NCBI RefSeq assembly: GCF_027947575.1
Contig: NZ_CP116256.1
Span: forward strand, 7,254,001 to 7,318,000
From: Streptomyces rubrogriseus
GTDB lineage: Bacteria; Actinomycetota; Actinomycetes; Streptomycetales; Streptomycetaceae
Direction of reading: 5' to 3'
DNA length: 64,000 nucleotides
The notes under the pieces are model-generated. The model was not told the DNA's origin. It searched no databases and saw nothing but the letters and a program-made list of their open reading frames with translations. This document shows, in pieces, positions 47,686-56,556 of this stretch (positions within the stretch are counted from its first letter, which is position 1; every line of letters begins with the position of its first letter). The position numbers and the translations under genes were made by a program.

Positions 47686-48504
47686 TCAGGGCCGCGTGCC
47701 GGGTGGGCTCGTGGCATCCGGCTTGCGCACGTCGAAGAGGTGGCGGGAGCTGTGGGCGACGAAGGGCCCGTCGGCCTCGATGCGTTCGTGCAGGTCGCGC
47801 AGCCGGTCCCGGTACGCCTCGACGGTGAACCCGGGGACCATCCACACCACCTTGCGCAGGAAGTGGACCACGGCACCGATGTCGAGGAACTCCATCCGCA
47901 GCCGCTCCGCCCGCAGCTCGACGACCTCCAGGCCGGCCGCCTCGGCGTCGGCGCGCTCACGCTCGGGGTCACGGTGCCGGCGGCTGTCCTCGGGCAGCGG
48001 ACCGAGGAAGTACTCGATGAGCTCGAAGACGCTGGCAGGCCCGACGTGCTGGGCGAAGTAGGTGCCGCCCGGCATGAGCACGCGGGCCACCTCGTCCCAG
48101 TGCGGCTCGACGGGATGCCGGCTCACCACCAGGTCGAAGGCGCCGTCCGCGAAGGGCAGGGGCGCGTCGTCGGCCGAGGCGACCACCGGGACTCCGCGCG
48201 GACGCAGCAGCCGGGTGGCCTGGGCGACGTTGGGCGCCCAGCCCTCGGTGGCGGCGACGAGTGGGGCCCGGTGGGGACCGGCGGCTTCGAGGGCGAAGTC
48301 CAGCACCTCCCCTCCCCCGGTCTGCACGTCCAGTACGGCGGTGGCCCCGGCCAGCCGCCCGGCCATGGACCGCGCGTACCCCCAGGAGGGCCGGGCCTCG
48401 GTGGCCCGCCCCTCGAACCAGGAGAAGTCCCACCCTTCGGTGGGGACGGCGGAGCCTTCGGCCACGAGGTGCTCAAAGGTTCCGGGGTCGGCAGGGGGTG
48501 TCAT
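47686..48504 (-). CDS. SAM-dependent methyltransferase
   Basis: This 272-residue class I methyltransferase has AVLDVQTGGGEVLDF (motif I), a following acidic residue region, ADDAPLPFADGAFDLVVSRH (motif II) and VLMPGGTYFAQHVG (motif III). The substrate is unknown. ATG 48504 overlaps the MerR stop by four bases (ATGA), so it is coupled to that regulator and may be its target. Confidence 0.85.
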   Translation of the reverse strand: MTPPADPGTFEHLVAEGSAVPTEGWDFSWFEGRATEARPSWGYARSMAGRLAGATAVLDVQTGGGEVLDFALEAAGPHRAPLVAATEGWAPNVAQATRLLRPRGVPVVASADDAPLPFADGAFDLVVSRHPVEPHWDEVARVLMPGGTYFAQHVGPASVFELIEYFLGPLPEDSRRHRDPERERADAEAAGLEVVELRAERLRMEFLDIGAVVHFLRKVVWMVPGFTVEAYRDRLRDLHERIEADGPFVAHSSRHLFDVRKPDATSPPGTRP

Positions 48505-49442
48505 GAGGAAGGCTCCGCTCGATGGCTCTGGGCAGCGAGGTTTTCGCGGGCTGACGGGTCTGCGGCCGGTTCTGCCGCCGGTTCTGCCGCCGGTTCTGCG
48601 GCCAGTTCCATACAGCGCCGGCGGGCCGGGGAGAAGTCGTAGGGCATCCAGCCGGAGGCTACGAGCGCGCTGACGGAGTCGGCCTCGCCCGCACCGTCGG
48701 TGGCAGGGTGCAAGGTGTCCCAGGCGTCGAAGAGGGCATCGTCGTCCGCACCCAGGCCGGAGTCCTCGATGGCGGCCTCCAGGGCGTCTTCGAAGGCGCG
48801 CCGCTCGGCGGCCACTTGAGCCACCCGTGGATCACCGACGGCGACACCGTCGTCGAGTGCCTCCTCGGCGGCGTCGATGCGGTCGGACTCCTCCCGCAGG
48901 GCGGGATGCGTGGCCAGGGCGACGAAGCGGGTGGCCTGGACGGCCGCGCCGAGCGGGCCGAGGATCCGCTCGGTGACCAGCAGACTGTCCAGGTCCGCCT
49001 GGCGCAGGGAGCCCTCGGGCAGGCTCTTGAGGCGTTCGGTGACGAAGTCGGAGAGCAGGCCCGTCCGGCTGCCTTCGGTGCGCATCCGCCGCACGGCGGC
49101 CCGCTGCCGCCGCAGTTCCGCCTCCCGTTCGGCGAGGGATTCCTCCAACCGCTCCAGGATGTCCTCGACACCTTCCGCGCTGTCCCCGCCGGTGGAAGCC
49201 GTGCCGGTGGCAAAGGCGTCACGGATGTCGTCCAGGGCGACCCCGGCGTCGGCGGTCTTGCGGATCCACAGCAGGCGGATCATGTCGTCGTACCCGTAAC
49301 GACGGCGGCCGTCGCCGCCCCGCTCGGGCTCGGGGAGCAGGCCGATCTCGTGGTAATGCCGGATCGCCCGTGGCGTGCTGCCGACGAAGGCCGCCGCGTC
49401 ACCGATCTTGACCTGGCGGGGCGGCACGAAGGACGAACACAT
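48501..49442 (-). CDS. MerR-family regulator
   Basis: This 313-residue protein has an N-terminal MerR winged helix (VKIGDAAAFVGSTPRAIRHYHEIGLLPEPERGGDGRRRYGYDDMIRLLWI), a coiled-coil linker and a long helical C-terminal domain. An AAEP tandem repeat of about 12 residues lies near the end. The long C-terminal part may bind a ligand. ATG 49442 starts MCSSFV. An inverted repeat upstream probably binds MerR. Confidence 0.88.
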   Translation of the reverse strand: MCSSFVPPRQVKIGDAAAFVGSTPRAIRHYHEIGLLPEPERGGDGRRRYGYDDMIRLLWIRKTADAGVALDDIRDAFATGTASTGGDSAEGVEDILERLEESLAEREAELRRQRAAVRRMRTEGSRTGLLSDFVTERLKSLPEGSLRQADLDSLLVTERILGPLGAAVQATRFVALATHPALREESDRIDAAEEALDDGVAVGDPRVAQVAAERRAFEDALEAAIEDSGLGADDDALFDAWDTLHPATDGAGEADSVSALVASGWMPYDFSPARRRCMELAAEPAAEPAAEPAADPSARENLAAQSHRAEPSS

Positions 49443-49492
49443 GGGCAGGGACCCTTCCTCACGGCATCGGGACGTAGCTCCACCGGATCACA

Positions 49493-49505
49493 TTCCGCTA
49501 CGGAA
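49493..49505. promoter_or_regulatory. MerR operator candidate
   Basis: A perfect inverted repeat TTCCG-CTA-CGGAA lies about 50 bases ahead of the merR start, as expected for a MerR-type promoter with a long spacer. Confidence 0.55.
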
Positions 49506-49552
49506 GGTGCAACCCGTACGGCACGAGGCCACCGCCGGCCACCCACTCACCC

Positions 49553-50425
49553 TCAGGGCACCAGCGGCCGGACCCGCTCGGCGGCGAACCGGACGAACCC
49601 CTCCGGATCGGGCTCGTCCCCGGTCGGCTGGAGGATCACGGTGTCGGCCCCGGCCTCGGCCAGCCGCCGCACGGCGTCGGCAACGGCCTCCGCGTCTCCG
49701 GCGACCCCGAGATCCGGCACCGCCCCGACGCCTTCGGCGACCAGCTCGTCCCGAAGCCGTTCAGTGGCACCGGGTCCGGTGGCGGTGAGGAGGTACACGA
49801 CGACCCGGTGCGCTTCCGTACGCCCGCTCGCCACCCGCCCTTCGTCGATGAGCCGCCGGGCGCGGCGCACCCCGTCGGGCGGGGTGTTCGCGGTGAGCAC
49901 GGTGCCGTCGGCGGCCTCACCGGCCAGCCGCAGCGAGCGCGGCCCGGTGGCGCCGGCGAGCACCTCGACGGGCTGCTCCGGCGGCCAGTCCAGCGCGACG
50001 TCGTCGAGTCGGACGTAGCGCCCCGTCGACGTCACCCGCCCGCCCCTCAGCAACTCCCGCAGCGCCACGAGATGCTCCCGCAGCAGCGTCAGGGGCGACT
50101 CGGCCCGGGCCCCGACCTGTCCCATCCAGTCCTGCACCCCGTGCCCCACGCCGAGGACGGCGCGGCCGGGGAACATCCGGTGCAGGGTGGCGGCCTCCAT
50201 CGCGGTGACGGCCACGTTCCGCAACGGCACGGGCAGCAGGCCGACCCCGACCCGCACCCGCTCGGTCCACGCGAGGGCGGCGGCGGCCGTGGAGATGCCG
50301 CCCTCCCGGAAACAGTCCTCCCACAGCCACAACTCCTCGAGCCCCACCTCGTCGGCGACGCGAGCCACGGCACGGAGCCGCTCGGGGGCGAGCTGGGGGC
50401 GGAACACAGCACCGAGTCCAGTCAT
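49553..50425 (-). CDS. Luciferase-like F420-dependent oxidoreductase
   Basis: This 290-residue LLM-family protein has VADEVGLEELWLWEDCF, ALAWTERVRVGVGLLPVPLRN, the HRMFPGRAVLGVGHGVQDW core and a C-terminal LAEAGADTVILQPTGDEPD. Such proteins use F420 (or FMN). The substrate is unknown. It is upstream of the lipoprotein cluster on the same strand but probably separate. Confidence 0.87.
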   Translation of the reverse strand: MTGLGAVFRPQLAPERLRAVARVADEVGLEELWLWEDCFREGGISTAAAALAWTERVRVGVGLLPVPLRNVAVTAMEAATLHRMFPGRAVLGVGHGVQDWMGQVGARAESPLTLLREHLVALRELLRGGRVTSTGRYVRLDDVALDWPPEQPVEVLAGATGPRSLRLAGEAADGTVLTANTPPDGVRRARRLIDEGRVASGRTEAHRVVVYLLTATGPGATERLRDELVAEGVGAVPDLGVAGDAEAVADAVRRLAEAGADTVILQPTGDEPDPEGFVRFAAERVRPLVP

Positions 50426-50521
50426 GGCGCCTTCCTACCCTCGGCCGAGCCCCCGTTCAACACCATTTCGGGGCCGCCACCCCGGGGAGGGGCCGGTCTC
50501 ACGCCACATGCTTCGGCACGG

Positions 50522-50832
50522 TCAACGGTTGACGGCCTGGATCTCCGAACCTCCGGCGTGATCGCCTGCGGGATGTCCGCCGACGGGTTGTACGACTTCC
50601 CGTTCACGTACCTGTCGTGCTGCTCGGCATCCCACTGGTAGCCCGTGGACTCGGCCTCTCAGACAGGCTCTTTGGCTTTTCGAGCTGCTCCGGAGTGCAC
50701 TTCGGGGCGTAGTAGCACGCGGGCGGCATCCAGTTCGTCGCAGCGGATACGGAGCCGACGGACGCTCCGAGACCGTGCCGTTCCCGTCAGGCTCACCATG
50801 AACGCCCGTGTGACTTCCTTCAGGGCTGGCAC
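50522..50832 (-). pseudogene. Decayed paralogue of the secreted protein at 51743
   Basis: From GTG 50832, overlapping the lipoprotein stop by 13 bases exactly as in the intact pair at 52774/52762, three frames must be combined. The pieces include DGNGTVS, WMPPACYYAPKCTPEQL and a final EIQAVNR before a stop, which match the intact protein's DGNGTVS, WSPPACWYAPKYTPEEL and EIQAINR. Most of the middle and C-terminal region is deleted. This is a degenerate duplicate. Confidence 0.8.
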
Positions 50833-51479
50833 TTGGCACTCCCCCTCTGGGACAACAACTTCCGCACGACCCAGACACCCTTGTCGTTCATACTCAATTG
50901 GGTGTTGTACAGCACGTAACTGTTCTTGGTCACAGGCGTTTTATTTGTCTTCTTCGGCTTCAGATACATGTCATAGGCTTTTCCCTGGTCTTCGCAGTAC
51001 ACGAGCGAGGCCTCCTCGTTTCCGCGCATGTTGACCACCGCGTCGTAGAAGCGGTAAGCACCCGTCACTCGTGCGTTCTCCTTGACGTACGCCTCAATGA
51101 ACTCTTGCGTACCGGCAGCAGCTTCGCCCTCGTAGTAGTAGAGGTACGCCTTGTCGAGCGGGTCCTGATTGACGATCGCCAGATCCACAGCCTTGATGGA
51201 CTGCTCCCCGTCGGCGAGAACAGCGTCCTTGTCCTTGTCCCCAGTCCTGGGCCAGTCGAAGGTGTAGGAGAGATCAGCGGGCAGTCCAATCGTCGGCCGG
51301 GCGGGCTCCGACGTCCCGGACGCAGCCGGTGACGCCGCTGGGGCGGAACCTTCAGTGTCCGCTCCTGCAATCTTGTCGTTGCCCTCAGAACTGTCACCAC
51401 TTCCGCACGCGGACAGCGTCAAGGCCGCAGCGGCGGTCAGCGTGAGCCCCGCGATGAGGGTGGGTCGGCGGCGAATCAC
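50820..51479 (-). CDS. Lipoprotein, paralogue C
   Basis: This 219-residue protein has signal peptide MIRRRPTLIAGLTLTAAAAL and lipobox LSAC, then a Ser/Ala-rich linker and a folded domain with ANVYCEDQ-like VYCEDQGKAYD, KNSYVLYNTQL and a terminal RGSAKCQP with a conserved cysteine near the end. It is related to paralogues A and B below. An AGGAG ribosome site precedes the GTG. The downstream partner gene is decayed. Function unknown. Confidence 0.85.
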   Translation of the reverse strand: MIRRRPTLIAGLTLTAAAALTLSACGSGDSSEGNDKIAGADTEGSAPAASPAASGTSEPARPTIGLPADLSYTFDWPRTGDKDKDAVLADGEQSIKAVDLAIVNQDPLDKAYLYYYEGEAAAGTQEFIEAYVKENARVTGAYRFYDAVVNMRGNEEASLVYCEDQGKAYDMYLKPKKTNKTPVTKNSYVLYNTQLSMNDKGVWVVRKLLSQRGSAKCQP

Positions 51480-51532
51480 TGACGGCTCCTGGGTGGGACG
51501 AGGCTTCTCTTCAGCGAAGTAACGCTATGACC
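51480..51532 (-). repeat. Duplicated leader, copy C
   Basis: The segment upstream of this lipoprotein matches those at 53425 and 54334: TAGCGTTGCTTCGCTGAAGAG-like bases on the sense strand, with GCTTC/GAAGC hairpin, then AGGAG. It points to promoter duplication. Confidence 0.6.
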
Positions 51533-51742
51533 AGGGGCAGGCGGCACGCGAGAGGCACCTGTCTCCCCGGCCTCCCGGAAGTTCAAACGCCTGCACTTGC
51601 GGCTTCGACGCCAGTTGGACCCCGGCTCTTCGGCCAGTGCCTCGTCCTACCCCACAGTGTCGGCCCGGACCTCGCCCCGCACGGCCGACGAGCAGACAGA
51701 GGATGGTGCGCGTCCGCGACCAATGAGGACTGGCGAACACGG

Positions 51743-52774
51743 TCAGCGGTTGATGGCCTGGATCTCCTGGACGACGACGTCCTGGGTGGCGCCGAACGTA
51801 CCGTCGGGAAGGTCGCCGCCCGCGCCGCCGGTGCCGGTCCAGTGGATTTCCCACGTGACCGTCGCCTGGAGCGGGAACGTGCCGTCGCCCGAGGAACGCA
51901 GGTACTTCACGCCGCACGGCGGTGCGTCGTCCGCCCTGCCCTTCTCGTAGGGAGCGCCGATACGGTCGTTCTTGATCTCGCAGACTCCCGACGCCGGGTA
52001 GGTCTCGGCGTCCGGGGTGCCCGGCTTGATCTGCAGCGAGACCGGCTCGGCCGTGGCCGTCGCCTCGATGCCGATCTCCTCCACGGACGCGGTGACCGAG
52101 ACCGGCTTGAACTCGGCACCGTCCAGCCACGCCCACGTCGGAAGGTTCACCTTGGTCGCCTCGGCGGGCGCCAGCGTCACCTTGGTCCCGGGGACGCGGA
52201 TCTCCGCGTAGGCGAGTTCGGCGAGGACCTCCGGGGTGACCGCGTTCTCCTTGTCCGCGGGTGGCGGGTCACCCGTGTCCACCCAGAAGTAGTCCGTGTC
52301 GCACTTGTCCCAGCCGGGCGGGAAGCTCTCGTTCACGTACGAGCCCCACCAGAAGCCCTCGCCCGTCTTGTCCTTGTTGAAGCCCTTCTTCTCATCCTTC
52401 GCGTTGTACTTCTCCCGCTGCTTGGCATCCCACTCGTAGCCCGTGGACTCGGCCTCCCAGATCGGTTCCAGGTAATCCTGCAACTCCTCGGGCGTGTACT
52501 TCGGGGCGTACCAGCACGCCGGCGGGCTCCAGGACGTGGACGACGTCACCGCACCGACCGAATCGCCGCTCCCGTTCTTCGAACGGTCGAAGACGACGCC
52601 GCCTACGGTGACTGAAACGGTGCCATTACCGTCGGCGTTGGCTTGTTGGTCCGTGGAGCCGCGACTGCCGCCCTCGCCTCGTCCGCCCGCGAAGGCCGAC
52701 GGGGCCGATATCACCGAGACGAGAACGATCGCGGCTACGGTCGCACACCTCAAGGATTTACTTACGGCTGGCAT
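51743..52774 (-). CDS. Secreted protein of unknown function, partner of lipoprotein B
   Basis: This 343-residue protein has a signal peptide (about 1-29, SAPSAFA), then DGNGTVSVTVGG and a Trp- and Tyr-rich region (WSPPACWYAPKYTPEEL, GFWWGSYVNES) with several cysteines, and a C-terminal beta-rich part (VKYLRSSGDGTFPLQATVTWEIHW) ending EIQAINR. ATG 52774 lies inside the 3' end of the preceding lipoprotein gene, overlapping by 13 bases. The gene pair was duplicated, as the pseudogene at 50522 shows. Function unknown; it may form an extracellular complex with the lipoprotein. Confidence 0.78.
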   Translation of the reverse strand: MPAVSKSLRCATVAAIVLVSVISAPSAFAGGRGEGGSRGSTDQQANADGNGTVSVTVGGVVFDRSKNGSGDSVGAVTSSTSWSPPACWYAPKYTPEELQDYLEPIWEAESTGYEWDAKQREKYNAKDEKKGFNKDKTGEGFWWGSYVNESFPPGWDKCDTDYFWVDTGDPPPADKENAVTPEVLAELAYAEIRVPGTKVTLAPAEATKVNLPTWAWLDGAEFKPVSVTASVEEIGIEATATAEPVSLQIKPGTPDAETYPASGVCEIKNDRIGAPYEKGRADDAPPCGVKYLRSSGDGTFPLQATVTWEIHWTGTGGAGGDLPDGTFGATQDVVVQEIQAINR

Positions 52775-53424
52775 TCTTTACTCCCCCGAGTCGACGCGAT
52801 GTCGGTCGTCTGCCAGACGCCCTCAGCGTTCTTCGCAAGCTTTGCGTGGTAAAGGACGTAGCTGTCCGCCGTTGTCGGCGTGTCCTTGACCTTTCCCGTC
52901 TTTTTGTCCTTGATGAATGACTTGCTCTCGTCCGAACAGTAAGTGACGTACGCCTCAAGCTCCCCCGAGAGACTGACCTTGTAGTCGAAGTACCGCGTCT
53001 CACCAACCCAAGTGTGGTTCTTTTTGATGTACCCCGACGCATACGTGATCGAGTCACTCAAGGCGGACTCGGAATTGTAGAAGCCAAGCGCCTTGGTGTC
53101 GGTACTCCCCTCGAAGATCGCCTCATCAACAGAGTTGACACTCAGTGTGCTGTCCGCGAGGGCTGCATCCTTCGTCGCGTTACCCGTCTTCTCGTACTCG
53201 AAGACATTCTTGGCATCGGAAGGGAAGGTGATCTTCGGTCGGCCTGCGGTGTCCGTCTTGCTCGGACTCGGGGCAGCTGACGTCTCACTACCCGTGTCAG
53301 CACCCGCGATCTTGTCGCTGTCTTTTGCGGCACCGTCGTCGTCGCTTCCGCACGCGGACAGCGTCAAGGCCGCTGCGGCGGTCAGCGTGAGCGCTGCGAG
53401 CAGGGTGGGTCGGCGGCGATTCAC
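52762..53424 (-). CDS. Lipoprotein, paralogue B
   Basis: This protein of about 220 residues has signal VNRRRPTLLAALTLTAAAAL and lipobox LSACGS, a Ser/Asp-rich linker, KALGFYNSESALSD, VTYCSDESKSF, ADSYVLYHAKL and terminal RGSKECQP. GTG 53424 is preferred, with AGGAG six bases ahead. It overlaps the partner gene by 13 bases. Related to paralogues A and C. Confidence 0.85.
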   Translation of the reverse strand: MNRRRPTLLAALTLTAAAALTLSACGSDDDGAAKDSDKIAGADTGSETSAAPSPSKTDTAGRPKITFPSDAKNVFEYEKTGNATKDAALADSTLSVNSVDEAIFEGSTDTKALGFYNSESALSDSITYASGYIKKNHTWVGETRYFDYKVSLSGELEAYVTYCSDESKSFIKDKKTGKVKDTPTTADSYVLYHAKLAKNAEGVWQTTDIASTRGSKECQP

Positions 53425-53475
53425 GGTCAACTCCTGGAGGGGCGAGGCTTCTCTTCAGCGAAGCAACGCTATCCA
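53425..53475 (-). repeat. Duplicated leader, copy B
   Basis: Same conserved leader block as at 51480 and 54334. Confidence 0.6.
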
Positions 53476-53664
53476 CCGGGGCCCGGGGACACCAGAGTGA
53501 AGCCCGTGGTCATGCCGGGGTCCACACGATGACTCGGCCGCCCACCAGGCACCTTCGGTCGAACAGCTCATCACCACACAGGCACTGGTGACCGATCCTT
53601 CACTGGACACGCCCAACGCCCACACCCGGACAAAGAGAGTCGCCGGTCGGTCGCGCGTCGGCCG

Positions 53665-54333
53665 CTAGGGCTGGCACTCGGCCGCCCCCCTCGTGGAGAG
53701 GATCTGCGATGTCTGCCAGACACCGTCAGCATTCTTGTCGAGCCTGGTGTTGTACTGGACATAGCTGTTCTTGGTGACGGGCGTCCTGGCCACCTCGCCG
53801 GTCTCCTTGTCCTTGCTGAACCCCTTGCTCTCGTCGGCGCAGAACGTCAGAACAGCCGAAGTCGTGCCCTTCAGCGTCACGTCCCGATCGAAAAACCGAA
53901 CCTGACCGGTCACGGTAGCGTTGGCTTTTTCGAACTGCCCGACCCACGACACTGCTGCTTCCAGCGCCTTGCCCGTGTTGTAGAAGCCAAGCGCCTTGCC
54001 CTCAGGGTCCGTACCGCTGATGGCAGCGTCGACGGCGCGCATCCGCTCTGCGTTGTCGGCGAGAACGGCGTCCTTGACCGGGTCTCCGGTCTCTGCGTCT
54101 TCGAAGGTCAGCTTCAGGTCCGGCGGAAGCTCCACCTTCGGCCGGCCGACTGCCGCAGTGGACGAGGAGGAGGGGCTCGGCGAGGCAGACGGCTTGTCCC
54201 CCGCGTCCGATCCGGCGATCTCGCCCTCCCTCTTGCCCGGGTTGTCGTCGTCGCTGCCACACGCGGACAGCGTCAAGGCCGCAACGGCGGTCAGCGTGAG
54301 TCCCGCGATGAGAGTGGGGCGGCGGCGAATCAC
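53665..54333 (-). CDS. Lipoprotein, paralogue A
   Basis: This 222-residue protein has signal MIRRRPTLIAGLTLTAVAAL, lipobox LSACGS, an acidic Ser-rich linker and GKALGFYNTGKALEA, LTFCADESKGFSKD, KNSYVQYNTRL and terminal RGAAECQP. It lacks a partner gene directly after it; 240 bases to the next leader hold no clear frame. Related to paralogues B and C. Function unknown. Confidence 0.85.
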   Translation of the reverse strand: MIRRRPTLIAGLTLTAVAALTLSACGSDDDNPGKREGEIAGSDAGDKPSASPSPSSSSTAAVGRPKVELPPDLKLTFEDAETGDPVKDAVLADNAERMRAVDAAISGTDPEGKALGFYNTGKALEAAVSWVGQFEKANATVTGQVRFFDRDVTLKGTTSAVLTFCADESKGFSKDKETGEVARTPVTKNSYVQYNTRLDKNADGVWQTSQILSTRGAAECQP

Positions 54334-54384
54334 TGACGGCTCCTGGGTGGGACGAGGCTTCTCTTCGGCGAAGCAACGCTATCC
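54334..54384 (-). repeat. Duplicated leader, copy A
   Basis: Conserved leader block shared with copies B and C, including the GCTTC/GAAGC hairpin and AGGAG. Confidence 0.6.
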
Positions 54385-54499
54385 ATCTAGGGCGAACGGC
54401 ACCAGCGCGGAGTCTGTCTCCATATGGTGTCCAGAGGGTCCAAATTCACTGTACATATGGCGCCTTGGGCCGCGACAGATTCGCACGGAGGGCACCTGA

Positions 54500-54907
54500 A
54501 TGGGAAGACGGCGGTGGCGGGACGGGGCGGGGGCTCTGGTCGTGGTGGGTCAGGGTGGCGAAGGTGCGCGTGTTCCGTTGGAGATCGCCGGCTCGTATCG
54601 CGCGCGCAGCAAAGGGCTGTTGGGGCGCGACTCGGTCGACGGGGCGATGCTGCTGACGCCCGCCAACAGCGTGCACACGTTCCGGATGCGGATGGCCATC
54701 GACGTGGCCTATCTCGACCGGCGGCTCACCGTCATCGCCGTGCGCACGATGCGGCCGGGCAGGCTGGGGCTGCCCCGGCTGCGGGCGCGGCACGTGCTGG
54801 AGGCGGAGGCCGGGGCGATGGGTGAGTGGGGGTTGCGGGTGGGGGCGCGGGTGGAGGTCGTGGAGGGCTCGGCCGAGTCGGCCGGCGGGGCCGGCCGGCG
54901 GGACTAG
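54500..54907 (+). CDS. DUF192 family protein
   Basis: This 135-residue protein has the DUF192 core VPLEIAGSYRARSKGLLGRDSVDGAMLLTPANSVHTFRMRMAIDVAYLD, followed by VLEAEAGAMGEWGLRVG. ATG 54500 has GGAGGG ahead. Function unknown. It overlaps the convergent membrane gene by four bases. Confidence 0.85.
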   Translation: MGRRRWRDGAGALVVVGQGGEGARVPLEIAGSYRARSKGLLGRDSVDGAMLLTPANSVHTFRMRMAIDVAYLDRRLTVIAVRTMRPGRLGLPRLRARHVLEAEAGAMGEWGLRVGARVEVVEGSAESAGGAGRRD

Positions 54908-55251
54908 TCGTCCGTGACGTCGACGGCGTGGTCGCCGCATCCCTCGAAGACGCTCGGCGTGCCGTGCGTGATCACGAGCAGGTACGAGGTCGGCACCATG
55001 GCGCAGTCCTTCTCCTTCCACTGCACGGCGAGGACCGTCCAGATGACGATGAGGACGACGACCACGATGGACGGCACGCTCCGCGTCGTGTGCCATGAGC
55101 TGCCACCGTGCGCCGGGCGGGGGACGCCCGGGCCGCCGGGGTCGCCGGGGTCGCCGGGGTCGCCGGGGTCGCCATGCGGTGGTCCGCTTCGGGCCGGCGA
55201 ACGTTCCCAGGGGCGTCTGCCCTCCGGCTCCCCCGTGTCGTTCGGTGTCAT
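54904..55251 (-). CDS. Small membrane protein with collagen-like repeat
   Basis: This 115-residue protein has a hydrophilic start with GDPGDPGDPGDPGGPG (four to five 9-bp repeats), one membrane helix (SIVVVVLIVIWTVLAVQW) and a short outer tail with two cysteines (EKDCAMV, EGCGDHA). The family is not recognised. It overlaps DUF192 by four bases at its 3' end. Confidence 0.55.
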   Translation of the reverse strand: MTPNDTGEPEGRRPWERSPARSGPPHGDPGDPGDPGDPGGPGVPRPAHGGSSWHTTRSVPSIVVVVLIVIWTVLAVQWKEKDCAMVPTSYLLVITHGTPSVFEGCGDHAVDVTDD

Positions 55252-55290
55252 CTCCTGGACTTCTCCCCCGCTCGGTGCAGTCTCGCCGTT

Positions 55291-56349
55291 TCAAGGTGCC
55301 AGGGATCGATGTCCCGGTCCTCGGCGGGGAGTGCAGGGCTGTTTGTCGTGGAGTGCGGTTCGGGCTTCGGTCGGGGAGATGCCGTAGGCCTCGCGGAAGG
55401 TGCGGCTGAAGGCGGCGGGGTGGCGGAATCCCCAGCGGGCGGCGATCTCGCCGATCGTGCGGTGTCGTAGGCGGGGGTCGCCGAGGTCGGTCCGGCTGCG
55501 TTCGAGTCTGCGCCGGCGGATCGTGGCGCTGACCGTTTCCGGCTCCTCCTCGAAGAGGGCGTGCAGCAGGCGTATCGAGATGTGGTGGTGGGCGGCGGTC
55601 GTCGCCGGGCCCAGGTCCGGGTCGTGCAGGTTGTGGTCGATGTAGGCGTTGATACGGGTGAGGAGCACCCGCCTGCGGCTCTCGGCCGGTAACGCCGGCG
55701 GGCTGTCCAGGCGGGCGGCGAGGAAGGTGACCGCGAGGTCGAGGGCCACGGTTCCCAGGCGGCGCAGCTCCGTCGGACCGCAGTGCGCGGTGTTCTCCCG
55801 CAGTCCGGCCAGGTAGGAGGTGAGCAGCGCGCCCGAACCGGTGCGGGCGGGCAGCGGCGTGGCCACCAGGCGGTCCGTTTTGTCGCTCGGCAGCGGCAGG
55901 GCGGTCCGGGGCAGCCGCAGCACGCTCACCCGCGAGGGGCGGCCCTGGTCCTGGAACTCGCAGGCCAGGGGCTGTGAGGTGTCGAAGAGGGCCACGTCTC
56001 CCGCCCGGAGGAGGGCGTTGTTGCGACGCTGCTCCAGACCGATCGGGCTGCCGTGGACGAGGAAGAGGTAGTAGTTCTCCGGGTCGGCCGCGCGGATGTG
56101 GTCCGGGGTCCGGCGCGCCGACATCGGGGAGAAGGAGAAGGCCGAGAAGTCGGTGTCCACCAGTTCCAGCGTGGTGACCTCGCCCTTGAAGTGGTCGGCG
56201 TGTTCGCTGGCGATCGACACCGGCATCACCGCCCGGCTGACCATGTCGCCCCACCAGCCGAACCCCTCCGGGCCGCTGACGCTGTTCGTGGAGAGGAACA
56301 CCGAGGCCTCCCCCGTTCCGGTCTGCTGCACCGCTGTCCCCCGCTGCAT
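55291..56349 (-). CDS. AraC-family regulator
   Basis: This 352-residue protein has an AraC-binding domain (VDTDFSAFSFSPMSARRTPDHI, NYYLFLVHGSPIGLEQ, AGDVALFDTSQPLACEF) and a C-terminal helix-turn-helix pair ending HRTIGEIAARWGFRHPAAFSRTFREAYGISPTEAR. ATG 56349 is preferred; ATG 56409 would add 20 Arg-rich residues. Effector and targets unknown; divergent from the next gene. Confidence 0.87.
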   Translation of the reverse strand: MQRGTAVQQTGTGEASVFLSTNSVSGPEGFGWWGDMVSRAVMPVSIASEHADHFKGEVTTLELVDTDFSAFSFSPMSARRTPDHIRAADPENYYLFLVHGSPIGLEQRRNNALLRAGDVALFDTSQPLACEFQDQGRPSRVSVLRLPRTALPLPSDKTDRLVATPLPARTGSGALLTSYLAGLRENTAHCGPTELRRLGTVALDLAVTFLAARLDSPPALPAESRRRVLLTRINAYIDHNLHDPDLGPATTAAHHHISIRLLHALFEEEPETVSATIRRRRLERSRTDLGDPRLRHRTIGEIAARWGFRHPAAFSRTFREAYGISPTEARTALHDKQPCTPRRGPGHRSLAP

Positions 56350-56556
56350 GCGCCTCCGCCCCCGCCTCGGTCGCTCGTCTCCGGGCATTGTCCGCCGCCG
56401 TCCGGCCACGCGGGAGCGGTCGGCCGGTCAGTTCGGGAGTTCGGGCAATCCTGCGCCGATCGTCAAGGATGTCTGCGCGCTCGGCCGAGGACAGGGGGTG
56501 CGGGTGTACCTGACGGTAGTGAACCCGATCGGTGACGGAGAGGCTCGGTAGGAGAT

